From Pseudomonas chlororaphis (GTDB lineage: Bacteria > Pseudomonadota > Gammaproteobacteria > Pseudomonadales > Pseudomonadaceae), in the NCBI RefSeq assembly GCF_000783395.1, contig NZ_JSFK01000021.1:95240-159239 (forward strand): a stretch of 64,000 nucleotides of DNA. Direction: 5' to 3'. Within the stretch, counting starts at the first letter, position 1, and each line of letters begins with the position of its first letter. The translations under genes and the position numbers were made by a program. Of this stretch, positions 1-8,438 are shown one piece after another. Below the pieces are notes generated by a model that saw only the letters and a program-made list of their open reading frames with translations, was not told where the DNA came from and did no database searches.

Positions 1-1
1 T

Positions 2-400
2 GAATTCATCGAGAAGATCATCGTGCCGCGCGCCAGCGCCGAGCAACTGTTCCGCGCCTACAAAGTCTCCAAACGTCTGGACGACGACATCTCCGCCGTC
101 TGCGCCGCGTTCAACCTGCGCGTCGAAAACGGTGTGATCACCGATGCGCGCATGGCGTTTGGCGGCATGGCCGCGATCCCGAAACGCGCCGCCCACTGCG
201 AGGCTGCGCTGATCGGTGCGCCGTTCAACAACACCGTGGTCGAACGCGCTTGCGCCGCACTCGCCGAAGACTTCACGCCGCTCTCGGACTTCCGCGCCAG
301 CAAGGAATATCGCCTGCTCAGCGCGCAGAACCTGCTGCGTAAATACTTCATCGAACTGCAAACACCGCACATCGAGACTCGGGTGACCGCTTATGTCTAA
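2..400 (+). CDS. xdhA: Xanthine dehydrogenase small subunit, C-terminal part (truncated by window edge)
   Basis: The reading frame is open from the first bases and ends at TAA 398-400, so only the last 132 residues are present. They match the C-terminal FAD-domain lobe (CO dehydrogenase flavoprotein C-terminal type) of the small subunit, including the GGMAAIPKRA stretch, where substrate electrons pass from the iron-sulfur centres to FAD. The 2Fe-2S and FAD-binding parts lie outside the window. The stop overlaps the xdhB start by 8 nt, so the two subunits are probably translationally coupled. Identification rests on this remnant plus the unambiguous xdhB and xdhC downstream. Confidence 0.9.
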   Translation, partial: EFIEKIIVPRASAEQLFRAYKVSKRLDDDISAVCAAFNLRVENGVITDARMAFGGMAAIPKRAAHCEAALIGAPFNNTVVERACAALAEDFTPLSDFRASKEYRLLSAQNLLRKYFIELQTPHIETRVTAYV

Positions 401-2792
401 CCATCACGGCGTAGAGAAAACTCAAGCTGAACTGGCCGAATTGTTCGCCAAGGACCTGACCTCCGGTGTCGGCCGCAGCGTCAAGCACGACAGCGCCGCC
501 AAGCACGTGTCCGGTGAAGCGCAGTACATCGATGACCGTCTGGAATTTCCGAACCAGTTGCATCTGTACGCACGCATGTCGGACCGCGCCCACGCGAAAA
601 TCATCAGCATCGACACCTCGCCGTGCTATGCCTTCGAAGGCGTACGCATCGCCATCACCCACGAAGACGTGCCGGGTCTGAAAGACATCGGCCCGTTGAT
701 GCCGGGCGACCCGCTGCTGGCCATCGATGACGTGCAATTCGTCGGTCAACCGGTGCTCGCCGTCGCGGCGAAAGACCTGGAAACCGCGCGCAAAGCCGCG
801 ATGGCCGCGATCATCGAATACGAAGATCTCGAACCCGTGCTCGACGTGGTTGAAGCCCTGCGCAAACGCCACTTCGTGCTCGACAGCCACACCCACCAGC
901 GCGGCGATTCGGCTTCTGCGCTGGCAACGGCTGAACACCGCATCCAAGGCACGCTGCACATCGGCGGTCAGGAACACTTCTATCTGGAGACGCAAATCTC
1001 CTCGGTGATGCCGACCGAAGACGGCGGCATGATCGTTTACTGCTCGACGCAGAACCCGACCGAAGTGCAGAAACTGGTCGCCGAAGTGCTCGACGTGTCG
1101 ATGAACAAAATCGTCGTCGACATGCGCCGCATGGGCGGTGGTTTCGGTGGCAAGGAAACTCAGGCTGCCAGCCCGGCATGCCTGTGCGCGGTGGTTGCGC
1201 ACCTCACCGGTCAGCCGACCAAGATGCGCCTGCCGCGCGTTGAAGACATGCTGATGACCGGCAAACGTCACCCGTTCTACGTCGAATACGACGTTGGCTT
1301 CGACAGCACCGGCCGCCTGCACGGGATCAACATGGACCTGGCCGGCAACTGCGGCTGCTCGCCGGACTTGTCCGCCTCGATCGTTGACCGCGCGATGTTC
1401 CACTCGGACAACTCGTACTACCTGGGCGATGCGACCATCAACGGTCACCGCTGCAAGACCAACACCGCGTCGAACACCGCTTACCGTGGTTTCGGTGGCC
1501 CGCAAGGCATGGTCGCGATCGAAGAAGTGATGGACGCGATTGCCCGTCACCTGCAACTCGATCCGCTGGCTGTGCGCAAGGCCAACTACTACGGTAAGAC
1601 CGAGCGCAACGTCACCCATTACTACCAGACCGTCGAGCACAACATGCTCGAAGAGATGACCGCCGAACTGGAAGAAAGCAGCCAGTACCACGAGCGCCGC
1701 GAAGCGATCCGGCGCTACAACGCCAACAGCCCGATCCTGAAAAAAGGCCTGGCGCTGACCCCGGTGAAATTCGGCATTTCCTTCACCGCGAGCTTCCTGA
1801 ACCAGGCCGGCGCGCTGATCCACATCTACACCGACGGCAGCATCCATCTGAATCACGGCGGTACGGAAATGGGCCAAGGCCTGAACACCAAAGTCGCGCA
1901 AGTCGTGGCCGAAGTGTTCCAGGTGGAAATCGACCGCGTGCAGATCACCGCGACCAACACCGACAAGGTGCCGAACACCTCGCCGACAGCGGCGTCCAGC
2001 GGTGCCGACTTGAACGGTAAAGCGGCGCAGAACGCAGCGGAAATCATCAAGAAACGCCTGATCGAATTCGCTGCGCGTCACTTCAAAGTCACTGAAGAAG
2101 ACGTTGAATTCCACAACGGTCACGTTCGGGTTCGCGACCATATTCTGACTTTTGAAGCGCTGATCCAGCAGGCGTATTTCAATCAGGTGTCGCTGTCGAG
2201 CACCGGCTTCTACAAGACCCCGAAAATCTACTACGACCGCAGTCAGGCCCGTGGCCGTCCGTTCTACTACTTCGCCTTCGGCGCGGCGTGCTGCGAAGTG
2301 ATCGTCGACACCCTGACCGGCGAGTACAAGATGCTGCGCACCGACATTCTTCACGACGTCGGCGCCTCGTTGAACCCGTCCATCGACATCGGTCAGGTCG
2401 AGGGTGGTTTCATTCAGGGCATGGGCTGGCTGACCATGGAAGAGTTGGTCTGGAACAACAAAGGCAAGCTGATGACCAACGGCCCGGCCAGCTACAAGAT
2501 CCCGGCGGTGGCGGACATGCCGCTCGACCTGCGGGTCAAGCTGGTGGAAAACCGCAAGAACCCGGAAGACACGGTGTTCCATTCCAAGGCTGTCGGTGAA
2601 CCGCCGTTCATGCTCGGGATTGCGTCGTGGTGTGCGATCAAGGATGCGGTGGCGAGCCTCGGTGATTACAAGCATCAGCCGCAGATCGATGCGCCGGCGA
2701 CACCGGAGCGCGTGTTGTGGGGGTGTGAGCAGATGCGTCAGCTCAAGACTGTGAAAGCGGTCGAGGCTGAAACCGAATTGGCTCCGCTCTAA
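393..2792 (+). CDS. xdhB: Xanthine dehydrogenase molybdopterin-binding (large) subunit
   Basis: This 799-residue protein binds the molybdenum cofactor and oxidises hypoxanthine and xanthine to uric acid, partnered by XdhA. Visible family motifs are MGGGFGGKE (about residues 247-255) and YRGFGGPQG (about 364), which contact the cofactor, and KAVGEPPFMLG near residue 736, containing the expected catalytic glutamate. The length fits the bacterial two-subunit enzyme. The ATG overlaps the end of xdhA. A 145-nt gap holding a REP inverted pair separates it from xdhC. An 820-codon open frame on the opposite strand is a codon-bias shadow. Confidence 0.97.
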   Translation: MSNHHGVEKTQAELAELFAKDLTSGVGRSVKHDSAAKHVSGEAQYIDDRLEFPNQLHLYARMSDRAHAKIISIDTSPCYAFEGVRIAITHEDVPGLKDIGPLMPGDPLLAIDDVQFVGQPVLAVAAKDLETARKAAMAAIIEYEDLEPVLDVVEALRKRHFVLDSHTHQRGDSASALATAEHRIQGTLHIGGQEHFYLETQISSVMPTEDGGMIVYCSTQNPTEVQKLVAEVLDVSMNKIVVDMRRMGGGFGGKETQAASPACLCAVVAHLTGQPTKMRLPRVEDMLMTGKRHPFYVEYDVGFDSTGRLHGINMDLAGNCGCSPDLSASIVDRAMFHSDNSYYLGDATINGHRCKTNTASNTAYRGFGGPQGMVAIEEVMDAIARHLQLDPLAVRKANYYGKTERNVTHYYQTVEHNMLEEMTAELEESSQYHERREAIRRYNANSPILKKGLALTPVKFGISFTASFLNQAGALIHIYTDGSIHLNHGGTEMGQGLNTKVAQVVAEVFQVEIDRVQITATNTDKVPNTSPTAASSGADLNGKAAQNAAEIIKKRLIEFAARHFKVTEEDVEFHNGHVRVRDHILTFEALIQQAYFNQVSLSSTGFYKTPKIYYDRSQARGRPFYYFAFGAACCEVIVDTLTGEYKMLRTDILHDVGASLNPSIDIGQVEGGFIQGMGWLTMEELVWNNKGKLMTNGPASYKIPAVADMPLDLRVKLVENRKNPEDTVFHSKAVGEPPFMLGIASWCAIKDAVASLGDYKHQPQIDAPATPERVLWGCEQMRQLKTVKAVEAETELAPL

Positions 2793-2811
2793 CGACCGAG
2801 GCGCGGCCAAT

Positions 2812-2898
2812 CGCTGGCAAGCCAGCTCCCACAGGTTTTTGTGGTGTTTAACCGATATGCGTTACACCGCAGATCCTGTGGGAGCTGGCTTGCCAGCG
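2812..2898. repeat. REP inverted pair between xdhB and xdhC
   Basis: Two copies of a REP unit (CGCTGGCAAGCCAGCTCCCA and its reverse complement) face each other across about 40 nt. The same unit occurs at 5186, 9925 and 46393. In transcripts it would form a long hairpin that could protect xdhB mRNA or reduce xdhC expression. Confidence 0.93.
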
Positions 2899-2937
2899 AA
2901 GAGGCCCGAACAGACAACGATGTTGTAGGGGTGAACT

Positions 2938-3795
2938 ATGTACAACTGGATCGACGCCCTCGCCGACCTGCAGAACCAGGGCGAGCCCTGTGTGCTGGTG
3001 ACGATCATCGAAGAACTCGGCTCGACGCCACGCAACGCCGGCTCGAAAATGGTTATCAGCGCGAACCGGAGCTTCGACACCATTGGTGGCGGGCATCTGG
3101 AATACAAAGCCATGCAGATCGCCCGCGAGATGCTCGCCAGCGGTAAGCAGGACACCCATCTGGAGCGCTTCAGCCTCGGCGCCAGCCTGGGCCAGTGCTG
3201 CGGCGGCGCCACCGTGTTGCTGTTCGAACCGATGGGCCAGGTGCAGGCACAGATCGCCGTGTTCGGTGCCGGCCATGTTGGCCGCGCCCTCGTGCCATTG
3301 CTCGCCAGCCTCCCCTGCCGGGTGCGCTGGATCGATTCGCGCGAGGCCGAATTCCCCGAACACGTCCCCCACGGCGTGCGTAAAATCGTTTCCGAAGAGC
3401 CTGTGGATGAAATCGATGAGCTGCCCGCCGGCAGTTATTGCATCGTCATGACCCACAACCATCAACTCGACCTTGAACTCACTGCTGCGATCCTCAAGCG
3501 CAACGACTTCGCATACTTCGGCCTGATCGGTTCGAAGACCAAACGGGCGAAGTTCGAACACCGTTTGCGTGATCGCGGTTTCGACAGCGGCGTCGTGCAA
3601 CGCATGCGCTGCCCGATGGGCATTGGCGAAGTCAAAGGCAAACTGCCTGTGGAAATCGCCATCTCCATCGCCGGCGAAATCATCGCCACCTACAACGCCA
3701 ACTTCGGCCAGCAGACTGCCAGCGCCGAACCGATTGCCAAACTGCTGCCGGTTTCGCGGCGCAGTCAGGCGACCAAACTCAAAGCCTCAAACTGA
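2938..3795 (+). CDS. xdhC: Xanthine dehydrogenase accessory protein XdhC
   Basis: This 285-residue protein belongs to the XdhC/CoxI family. In the family it binds molybdenum cofactor, promotes its sulfuration and inserts it into XdhB. The N-terminal XdhC/CoxI domain has the GQCCGG segment (residues 85-90), whose cysteines are typical of the family. A Rossmann-type domain follows, with VFGAGHVGRA starting at about residue 108. The ATG follows GGGGTG-like sequence at 2928-2934. It lies 13 nt upstream of guaD and is probably co-transcribed with it. Confidence 0.95.
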   Translation: MYNWIDALADLQNQGEPCVLVTIIEELGSTPRNAGSKMVISANRSFDTIGGGHLEYKAMQIAREMLASGKQDTHLERFSLGASLGQCCGGATVLLFEPMGQVQAQIAVFGAGHVGRALVPLLASLPCRVRWIDSREAEFPEHVPHGVRKIVSEEPVDEIDELPAGSYCIVMTHNHQLDLELTAAILKRNDFAYFGLIGSKTKRAKFEHRLRDRGFDSGVVQRMRCPMGIGEVKGKLPVEIAISIAGEIIATYNANFGQQTASAEPIAKLLPVSRRSQATKLKASN

Positions 3796-3808
3796 TTAGA
3801 GAACCCTC

Positions 3809-5113
3809 ATGCCTCTGACTCGCAAAGCCTACCGCGCCGCCATCCTGCACAGCATCGCCGACCCCGCCGAAGTCGGGATCGAAGCCTCCTACGAATATTT
3901 CGAGGATGGCCTGCTGGTGGTCGATGGCGGCAAGATCAGCGCCCTTGGCCACGCCAGCGAACTATTGCCGACCCTGCCGGCGGACATCGAAATCGAGCAC
4001 TACCAGGACGCGTTGATCACTCCGGGCTTCATCGACACCCACATTCACCTGCCGCAAACCGGCATGGTTGGTGCCTACGGCGAGCAACTGCTCGACTGGC
4101 TCAATACCTACACTTTCCCGTGCGAAAGCCAGTTCGGTGACAAGGCTCACGCCGACGACGTTGCGGATATTTTCATCAAGGAACTGCTGCGCAACGGCAC
4201 CACCACCGCGCTGGTCTTCGGCAGCGTACATCCGCAGTCGGTGAACTCGTTCTTCGAAGCCGCCGAGAAGCTCGACCTGCGGATGATCGCCGGCAAGGTG
4301 ATGATGGACCGCAACGCCCCGGACTATCTGACCGACACCGCTGAATCGAGCTACGTTGAAAGCAAAGCGCTGATCGAGCGTTGGCACGGCAAGGGTCGCC
4401 TGCACTACGCGGTGACCCCCCGTTTCGCGCCGACCAGCACCCCGGAACAGCTGACCCTCGCCGGGCAACTGCTGACCGAATACCCGGATCTGTACATGCA
4501 GACCCACATCAGCGAAAACCTCAAGGAAATCGAGTGGGTCAAGGAGCTGTTCCCGGAGCGCAAAGGCTACCTCGACGTTTACGACCACTACCAACTGCTC
4601 GGCGAGCGCTCGGTGTTCGCCCACGGTGTGCACCTGTGCGACGACGAATGCGCGCGACTGGCAGAAACCGGCTCGGCGATCTCGTTCTGCCCGACGTCGA
4701 ACCTCTTCCTCGGCAGTGGCTTGTTCAACCTGCCGATGGCCGAGAAACACAAACTCAATGTCGGTCTGGGCACTGACGTCGGTGGCGGCACCAGTTTCTC
4801 GCTGCTGCAGACGCTGAACGAAGCGTACAAAGTGATGCAGTTGCAAGGTGCACGCCTGAGCCCGTTCAAGTCGCTGTATCTGGCGACCCTGGGCGGCGCG
4901 CGGGCGCTGCGTCTGGAAGACAAGATTGGCAACCTGCAACCGGGTTCCGACGCTGACTTCCTGGTGCTGGATTACAACGCCACGCCGCTGCTGAGCTATC
5001 GCTTGAAGCAGGCCAATAACATTGCCGAGACGTTGTTTGTGTTGATGACGCTGGGCGATGACCGCACGGTGCAGCAGACGTATGCGGCGGGTGCACTGGT
5101 GCATCAGCGCTGA
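3809..5113 (+). CDS. guaD: Guanine deaminase
   Basis: A 434-residue amidohydrolase that converts guanine to xanthine, feeding the dehydrogenase encoded upstream. Metal-binding signatures are visible: GFIDTHIHLPQ (HxH at about residues 77-79), TRFAPTST-like substrate loop, QTHISEN, a later FAHGVHL and the GTDVGGGTSFS segment carrying the metal-site aspartate (about residue 322). Length and motif order fit bacterial GuaD. It is the last gene of the xdh operon and ends 16 nt before a strong intrinsic terminator. Confidence 0.95.
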   Translation: MPLTRKAYRAAILHSIADPAEVGIEASYEYFEDGLLVVDGGKISALGHASELLPTLPADIEIEHYQDALITPGFIDTHIHLPQTGMVGAYGEQLLDWLNTYTFPCESQFGDKAHADDVADIFIKELLRNGTTTALVFGSVHPQSVNSFFEAAEKLDLRMIAGKVMMDRNAPDYLTDTAESSYVESKALIERWHGKGRLHYAVTPRFAPTSTPEQLTLAGQLLTEYPDLYMQTHISENLKEIEWVKELFPERKGYLDVYDHYQLLGERSVFAHGVHLCDDECARLAETGSAISFCPTSNLFLGSGLFNLPMAEKHKLNVGLGTDVGGGTSFSLLQTLNEAYKVMQLQGARLSPFKSLYLATLGGARALRLEDKIGNLQPGSDADFLVLDYNATPLLSYRLKQANNIAETLFVLMTLGDDRTVQQTYAAGALVHQR

Positions 5114-5129
5114 GTTTTTTCTAAGGCAT

Positions 5130-5169
5130 AAAAAATCCCCCGGTACTTTTCAGTCCGGGGGATTTTTAT
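5130..5169 (+). terminator. Intrinsic terminator after guaD
   Basis: AAAAATCCCCCGG and CCGGGGGATTTTT form a GC-rich stem around a short loop with flanking A and T tracts. It would stop the xdh-guaD transcript. The A/T symmetry also lets it work for the convergent GntR gene. Confidence 0.92.
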
Positions 5170-5185
5170 TGCCTGTCAGATTGCT

Positions 5186-5276
5186 ATCGCTGGCAAGCCA
5201 GCTCCCACAGGGATTTGTGGGGTTTACCAAATCTGCGATACACCGAGAAACCTGTGGGAGCTGGCTTGCCAGCGAT
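5186..5276. repeat. REP inverted pair downstream of guaD
   Basis: Two head-to-head copies of the same REP unit as at 2812 (ATCGCTGGCAAGCCAGCTCC and its complement). It sits between the guaD terminator and the convergent regulator gene. Confidence 0.92.
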
Positions 5277-5295
5277 TGGGGCGACTCGGTCTGAC

Positions 5296-6060
5296 TTATA
5301 GCTTGGCGCTCGGGCGCCCCGGCTTCTTGGTCTGCAACAAATGCGAGAACACCGCATGCAGATCATCCGACGCGCCTTCCTCGTCGAGGTTGAGCTTGCT
5401 GTCGATGTGATCCATGTGATGCATCATCAGATTCACCGCCAACTCGCCGTCGCGCTTCTCGATCGCGTCGATCAACTGGGTGTGTTCGTCGTACGAGCAG
5501 TGCGAACGGTTGCCGCTTTCATACTGAGCGATGATCAGCGATGTCTGCGATACCAGGCTGCGCTGGAAGCTGATCAACGGAGCGTTCATCGCCGCTTCCG
5601 CCAGTTTCAGGTGGAACTCGCCCGACAGACGAATACCGGCGCCGCGATCGCCACGGGAGAAGCTGTCGCGTTCATCGTTGACCATCTGGCGCAGCTCGGC
5701 GATCTGCTCAGCGGTGGCGTGTTGCACGGCCAGCTCTGTGATCGCGCGTTCGACCAGACGACGGGCGAGAAACACCTGACGCGCCTCTTCAACACTCGGG
5801 CTGGCAACCACGGCGCCACGGTTCGGCCGCAACAGCACCACACCTTCATGGGCCAGACGCGAGAGCGCGCGGCGAATGATGGTGCGGCTGACCCCGAAGA
5901 TTTCCCCCAGCGCTTCTTCGCTCAATTTTGTGCCGGGCGCCAGACGCTGCTCGAGGATGGCCTCGAAGATATGCGCGTAGACAATATCGTCCTGGGTTCC
6001 GCTGCGGCCGGCTTTGCCTGCTCGCGGTTGTTTCTTGAGGGGTTGCAACTGTTCGTTCAT
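5296..6060 (-). CDS. GntR-family transcriptional regulator, FCD type
   Basis: A 254-residue regulator with an N-terminal winged helix-turn-helix (about residues 25-90, SEEALGEIFGVSRTIIRRALSRLA) and an all-helical FCD ligand domain (about 98-220). The FCD domain shows the usual metal and ligand histidines (GEFHLKLAEAA, YDEHTQLIDAI, MHHMDHI). The ATG at 6060 gives the family length; the open frame extends 52 codons further upstream but that part is atypical. It lies between guaD and a divergent transporter, so it probably responds to a purine breakdown intermediate. That role is inferred from position. Orthologue position next to xdh genes is conserved in other pseudomonads as far as I recall. 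Confidence 0.88.
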   Translation of the reverse strand: MNEQLQPLKKQPRAGKAGRSGTQDDIVYAHIFEAILEQRLAPGTKLSEEALGEIFGVSRTIIRRALSRLAHEGVVLLRPNRGAVVASPSVEEARQVFLARRLVERAITELAVQHATAEQIAELRQMVNDERDSFSRGDRGAGIRLSGEFHLKLAEAAMNAPLISFQRSLVSQTSLIIAQYESGNRSHCSYDEHTQLIDAIEKRDGELAVNLMMHHMDHIDSKLNLDEEGASDDLHAVFSHLLQTKKPGRPSAKL

Positions 6061-6414
6061 GGGCACTCGAGTCGGGAGAACTGCGGCGAATAGACCGTGA
6101 CTGTAATACGGCACAGTAGGTCGCTGGCAAGTATCGCGTAAAAAACAGCGCGATTGTACACAATGGAAGGTGGCAACACGACTGTACGGCTGTTTGTGAC
6201 TTCGGCTGTATTGCAACGATCCGTTACGATTGAGTTTAGGCTTGTTCGCAGAATCCGCCGCCAGAACACCGCCTCCCCTGTAGGAGCTGCCGAAGGCTGC
6301 GATCTTTTGACTTTGATTTTAAGAAGCAAGATCAACAGATCGCAGCCTTCGGCAACTCCTACAAGGGTTTGCGTCATGGCGGACATCTTCATTGGTATAA
6401 GGAACACCGCCGTC
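6061..6414. promoter_or_regulatory. Divergent control region between the GntR gene and the BenE-type transporter
   Basis: This 354-nt region contains ATTGTACACAAT at 6153-6164, an inverted TTGT/ACAA pair with a 2-nt centre, the form expected of an FCD-GntR operator. The transporter-proximal half is occupied by an inverted repeat (6280-6363). The operator assignment is inferred from shape and location. Confidence 0.5.
6280..6363. repeat. Inverted repeat of the TGTAGGAGCTGCC/GATCGCAGCC family
   Basis: TGTAGGAGCTGCCGAAGGCT begins the left arm and the reverse complement ends the right arm at the ACTCCTACA stretch, with GATCTTTTGA and TCAACAGATC close to the loop. A second inverted copy is at 47697 and a single arm at 28875. 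Confidence 0.88.
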
Positions 6415-7605
6415 ATGAACGACGCCACGCACACTCAACTGCGCCCACTGGCCGACACTTCGCCTTCAGCCATCGTCGCCGGGTTCATCGCGATGATGAC
6501 CGGCTACACCAGCTCGCTGGTGCTGATGTTCCAGGCCGGGCAAGCGGCGGGCCTGACCAGTGGGCAGATTTCTTCGTGGATCTGGGCAATTTCCATCGGC
6601 ATGGCGGTGTGTTCGATCGGCCTCTCGCTACGTTATCGCACGCCAATCACCATCGCCTGGTCGACACCGGGCGCAGCGTTGCTGATCACCAGCCTCGGCG
6701 GCGTCAGTTATGGCGAGGCCATTGGCGCCTACATCACCTGCGCCGTACTGGTGACCATTTGCGGGCTGACCGGCAGCTTCGAACGGCTGGTGAAAAAGAT
6801 CCCGGCTTCACTGGCGGCAGCATTGCTGGCGGGCATTCTGTTCAAGATCGGCAGCGAAATCTTTGTCGCCGCGCAGCACCGTACCGGGCTGGTGTTGGGC
6901 ATGTTCTTCACCTATTTAGTAGTCAAACGCCTGTCGCCGCGTTATGCCGTGCTCGCCGCATTGCTGATCGGCACCGCGCTGTCGGGGTTCATGGGTTTGC
7001 TGGATTTCAGCGGTTTCCATCTGGAAGTGGCGACGCCGGTGTGGACCACGCCGCACTTTTCGCTCGCCGCGACGATCAGCATCGGCATTCCGCTGTTCGT
7101 GGTCGCGATGACTTCGCAGAACATGCCCGGTATCGCCGTGTTGCGAGCCGACGGCTACAACGTCCCGGCCTCGCCACTGATCACCACCACCGGCATCGCT
7201 TCGCTGTTGCTGGCGCCGTTCGGCTCCCACGGCATCAACCTCGCGGCCATCAGCGCGGCGATTTGCACCGGGCCGCATGCCCATGAGGATCGCAACAAGC
7301 GCTACACCGCTGCGGTCTGGTGCGGGATTTTCTACGGGATTGCCGGGGTGTTCGGCGCCACGTTGGCGGCGTTGTTTGCCGCGCTGCCGAAGGAATTGGT
7401 GCTGTCGATTGCCGCGCTGGCGCTGTTTGGTTCGATCATCAATGGTTTGAGCATTGCCATGGCCGAGGTGAAGGAACGGGAGGCGGCGCTGATTACCTTT
7501 ATGGTCACGGCGTCGGGGCTGACGCTGTTTTCCATTGGTTCGGCATTTTGGGGGATTGTTGCGGGGGTTTTGACGCTGGTGATTTTGAATTGGCGTAAAG
7601 CCTGA
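6415..7605 (+). CDS. benE: BenE-family benzoate/proton symporter-like transporter
   Basis: A 396-residue inner-membrane protein with about 11-12 hydrophobic segments. N-terminal SPSAIVAGFIAMMTGYTSSLVLMFQA and STPGAALLI are characteristic of the BenE family. The ATG at 6415 was chosen because family homology begins there and AAGGA precedes it; the longer open frame runs back through the repeat. The family is named for benzoate uptake, but the neighbours here are purine-catabolic and there are no ben genes, so the substrate is uncertain and a nucleobase-like compound is possible. Gene symbol denotes family only. Confidence 0.82.
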   Translation: MNDATHTQLRPLADTSPSAIVAGFIAMMTGYTSSLVLMFQAGQAAGLTSGQISSWIWAISIGMAVCSIGLSLRYRTPITIAWSTPGAALLITSLGGVSYGEAIGAYITCAVLVTICGLTGSFERLVKKIPASLAAALLAGILFKIGSEIFVAAQHRTGLVLGMFFTYLVVKRLSPRYAVLAALLIGTALSGFMGLLDFSGFHLEVATPVWTTPHFSLAATISIGIPLFVVAMTSQNMPGIAVLRADGYNVPASPLITTTGIASLLLAPFGSHGINLAAISAAICTGPHAHEDRNKRYTAAVWCGIFYGIAGVFGATLAALFAALPKELVLSIAALALFGSIINGLSIAMAEVKEREAALITFMVTASGLTLFSIGSAFWGIVAGVLTLVILNWRKA

Positions 7606-7610
7606 GGTCA

Positions 7611-7785
7611 AAAGCCCCTCACCCTAACCCTCTCCCCGAGGGAGAGGGGACTGACCGTGTTGTATGCGGGAGTTATAGCGACACGTGATACCGAGTCGAA
7701 TCAGGTTTTGAACAGCCCATAAATCGGCCCCCTCTCCTTCGGGAGAGGGCTGGGCGGGCGGCGTTCCGATGAGGGGTAGCCTCAC
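7611..7785. repeat. Inverted repeat of the CCCTCACCCTAACCCTCTCCC family
   Basis: CCCCTCACCCTAACCCTCTC with a GAGGGAGAGGGG partner, a spacer, then CCCCCTCTCC/GGGAGAGGGCTGGGC. The same modules occur at 18801, 42287 and 52757. It fills the gap between the transporter and the yggL terminator. Confidence 0.85.
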
Positions 7786-7820
7786 CACAAATCCCAAACC
7801 AAACACCCAAACTCCAGACG

Positions 7821-7857
7821 AAAAAAAACGGCGACCCTCAGGTCGCCGTTTTTTTCA
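7821..7857 (-). terminator. Intrinsic terminator after yggL
   Basis: AAAAAAAACGGCGACC, loop CTCA, GGTCGCCGTTTTTTT. A perfect stem with A and T tracts on both sides lies directly after the yggL stop. It may work in both directions. Confidence 0.92.
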
Positions 7858-7860
7858 GTA

Positions 7861-8205
7861 TCACTTAGCCGCGTTGATCGGCTTTTCCGGATACCAAACG
7901 TCCAGCAACGGGCTGACTTCATACTTGGTCAGCTCGGAGCGGGTTTTCAGCCAGGCTTCAACGGCAGCGCGCTGCTCTTCGTTGACCGAGCCACGCTTCT
8001 GCAGGCAAACCAGACCGAAGTCGTCGCCGCCAACATAACCCAGACCATTGGCTTCCATGGCTTCTTTGATGAAGGCTTCGAGGAAAGCGTCAATGGCTTC
8101 TTCGGACAAGTCTTCTTTGAAGTCCAGGTTCAGCTCGAAACCCAGCTCTTGAAATTCATCAACGCACAGTTTTTTGCGCAGACGCTGGGAACGGTTAGTC
8201 GCCAT
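7861..8205 (-). CDS. yggL: YggL family protein (DUF469), ribosome-associated
   Basis: A 114-residue small protein beginning MATNRSQRLRKKLCVDEFQE with the conserved LGFEL segment and acidic middle of the DUF469/YggL family. E. coli YggL associates with the 50S subunit. The ATG at 8205 has AGAGGATTG upstream and starts exactly where family similarity does; the open frame runs 64 codons further but is not family-like. It is a single gene with its own terminator. The exact biochemical function is unknown. Confidence 0.92.
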   Translation of the reverse strand: MATNRSQRLRKKLCVDEFQELGFELNLDFKEDLSEEAIDAFLEAFIKEAMEANGLGYVGGDDFGLVCLQKRGSVNEEQRAAVEAWLKTRSELTKYEVSPLLDVWYPEKPINAAK

Positions 8206-8438
8206 TGGAACAATCCTCTTAAGTATTAACGGCCGGCACTTTACCAGTTTAAGCCGCCGATTGCCCGACTCTCTGGCCCCTGAAGCCGACCGCCTGTAAA
8301 AAAATAACCTATTGGCCGGCCCCGACAAGGCACAAGCTGTAACACCTTGGGGCATAATGCCGACACTTTCATGACCGCTGAGGGCTTTTTCATCCATGTC
8401 CTCGTTATTTTCCCCTCGACTGTAGGGTTTTATTTCAT

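Noticed and set aside
348..2810. 820-codon open frame opposite xdhB
   Set aside because: Fully overlaps a motif-complete enzyme; composition (many H, R, V, D) is that of an antisense shadow in GC-rich DNA.
6121..6135. CTGGCAAGTATCGC tested as a sigma-54 promoter upstream of benE
   Set aside because: GG to GC spacing is 8 nt instead of 10.
7769..8038. Small plus-strand frame over the yggL terminator
   Set aside because: Crosses an intrinsic terminator and is antisense to yggL.
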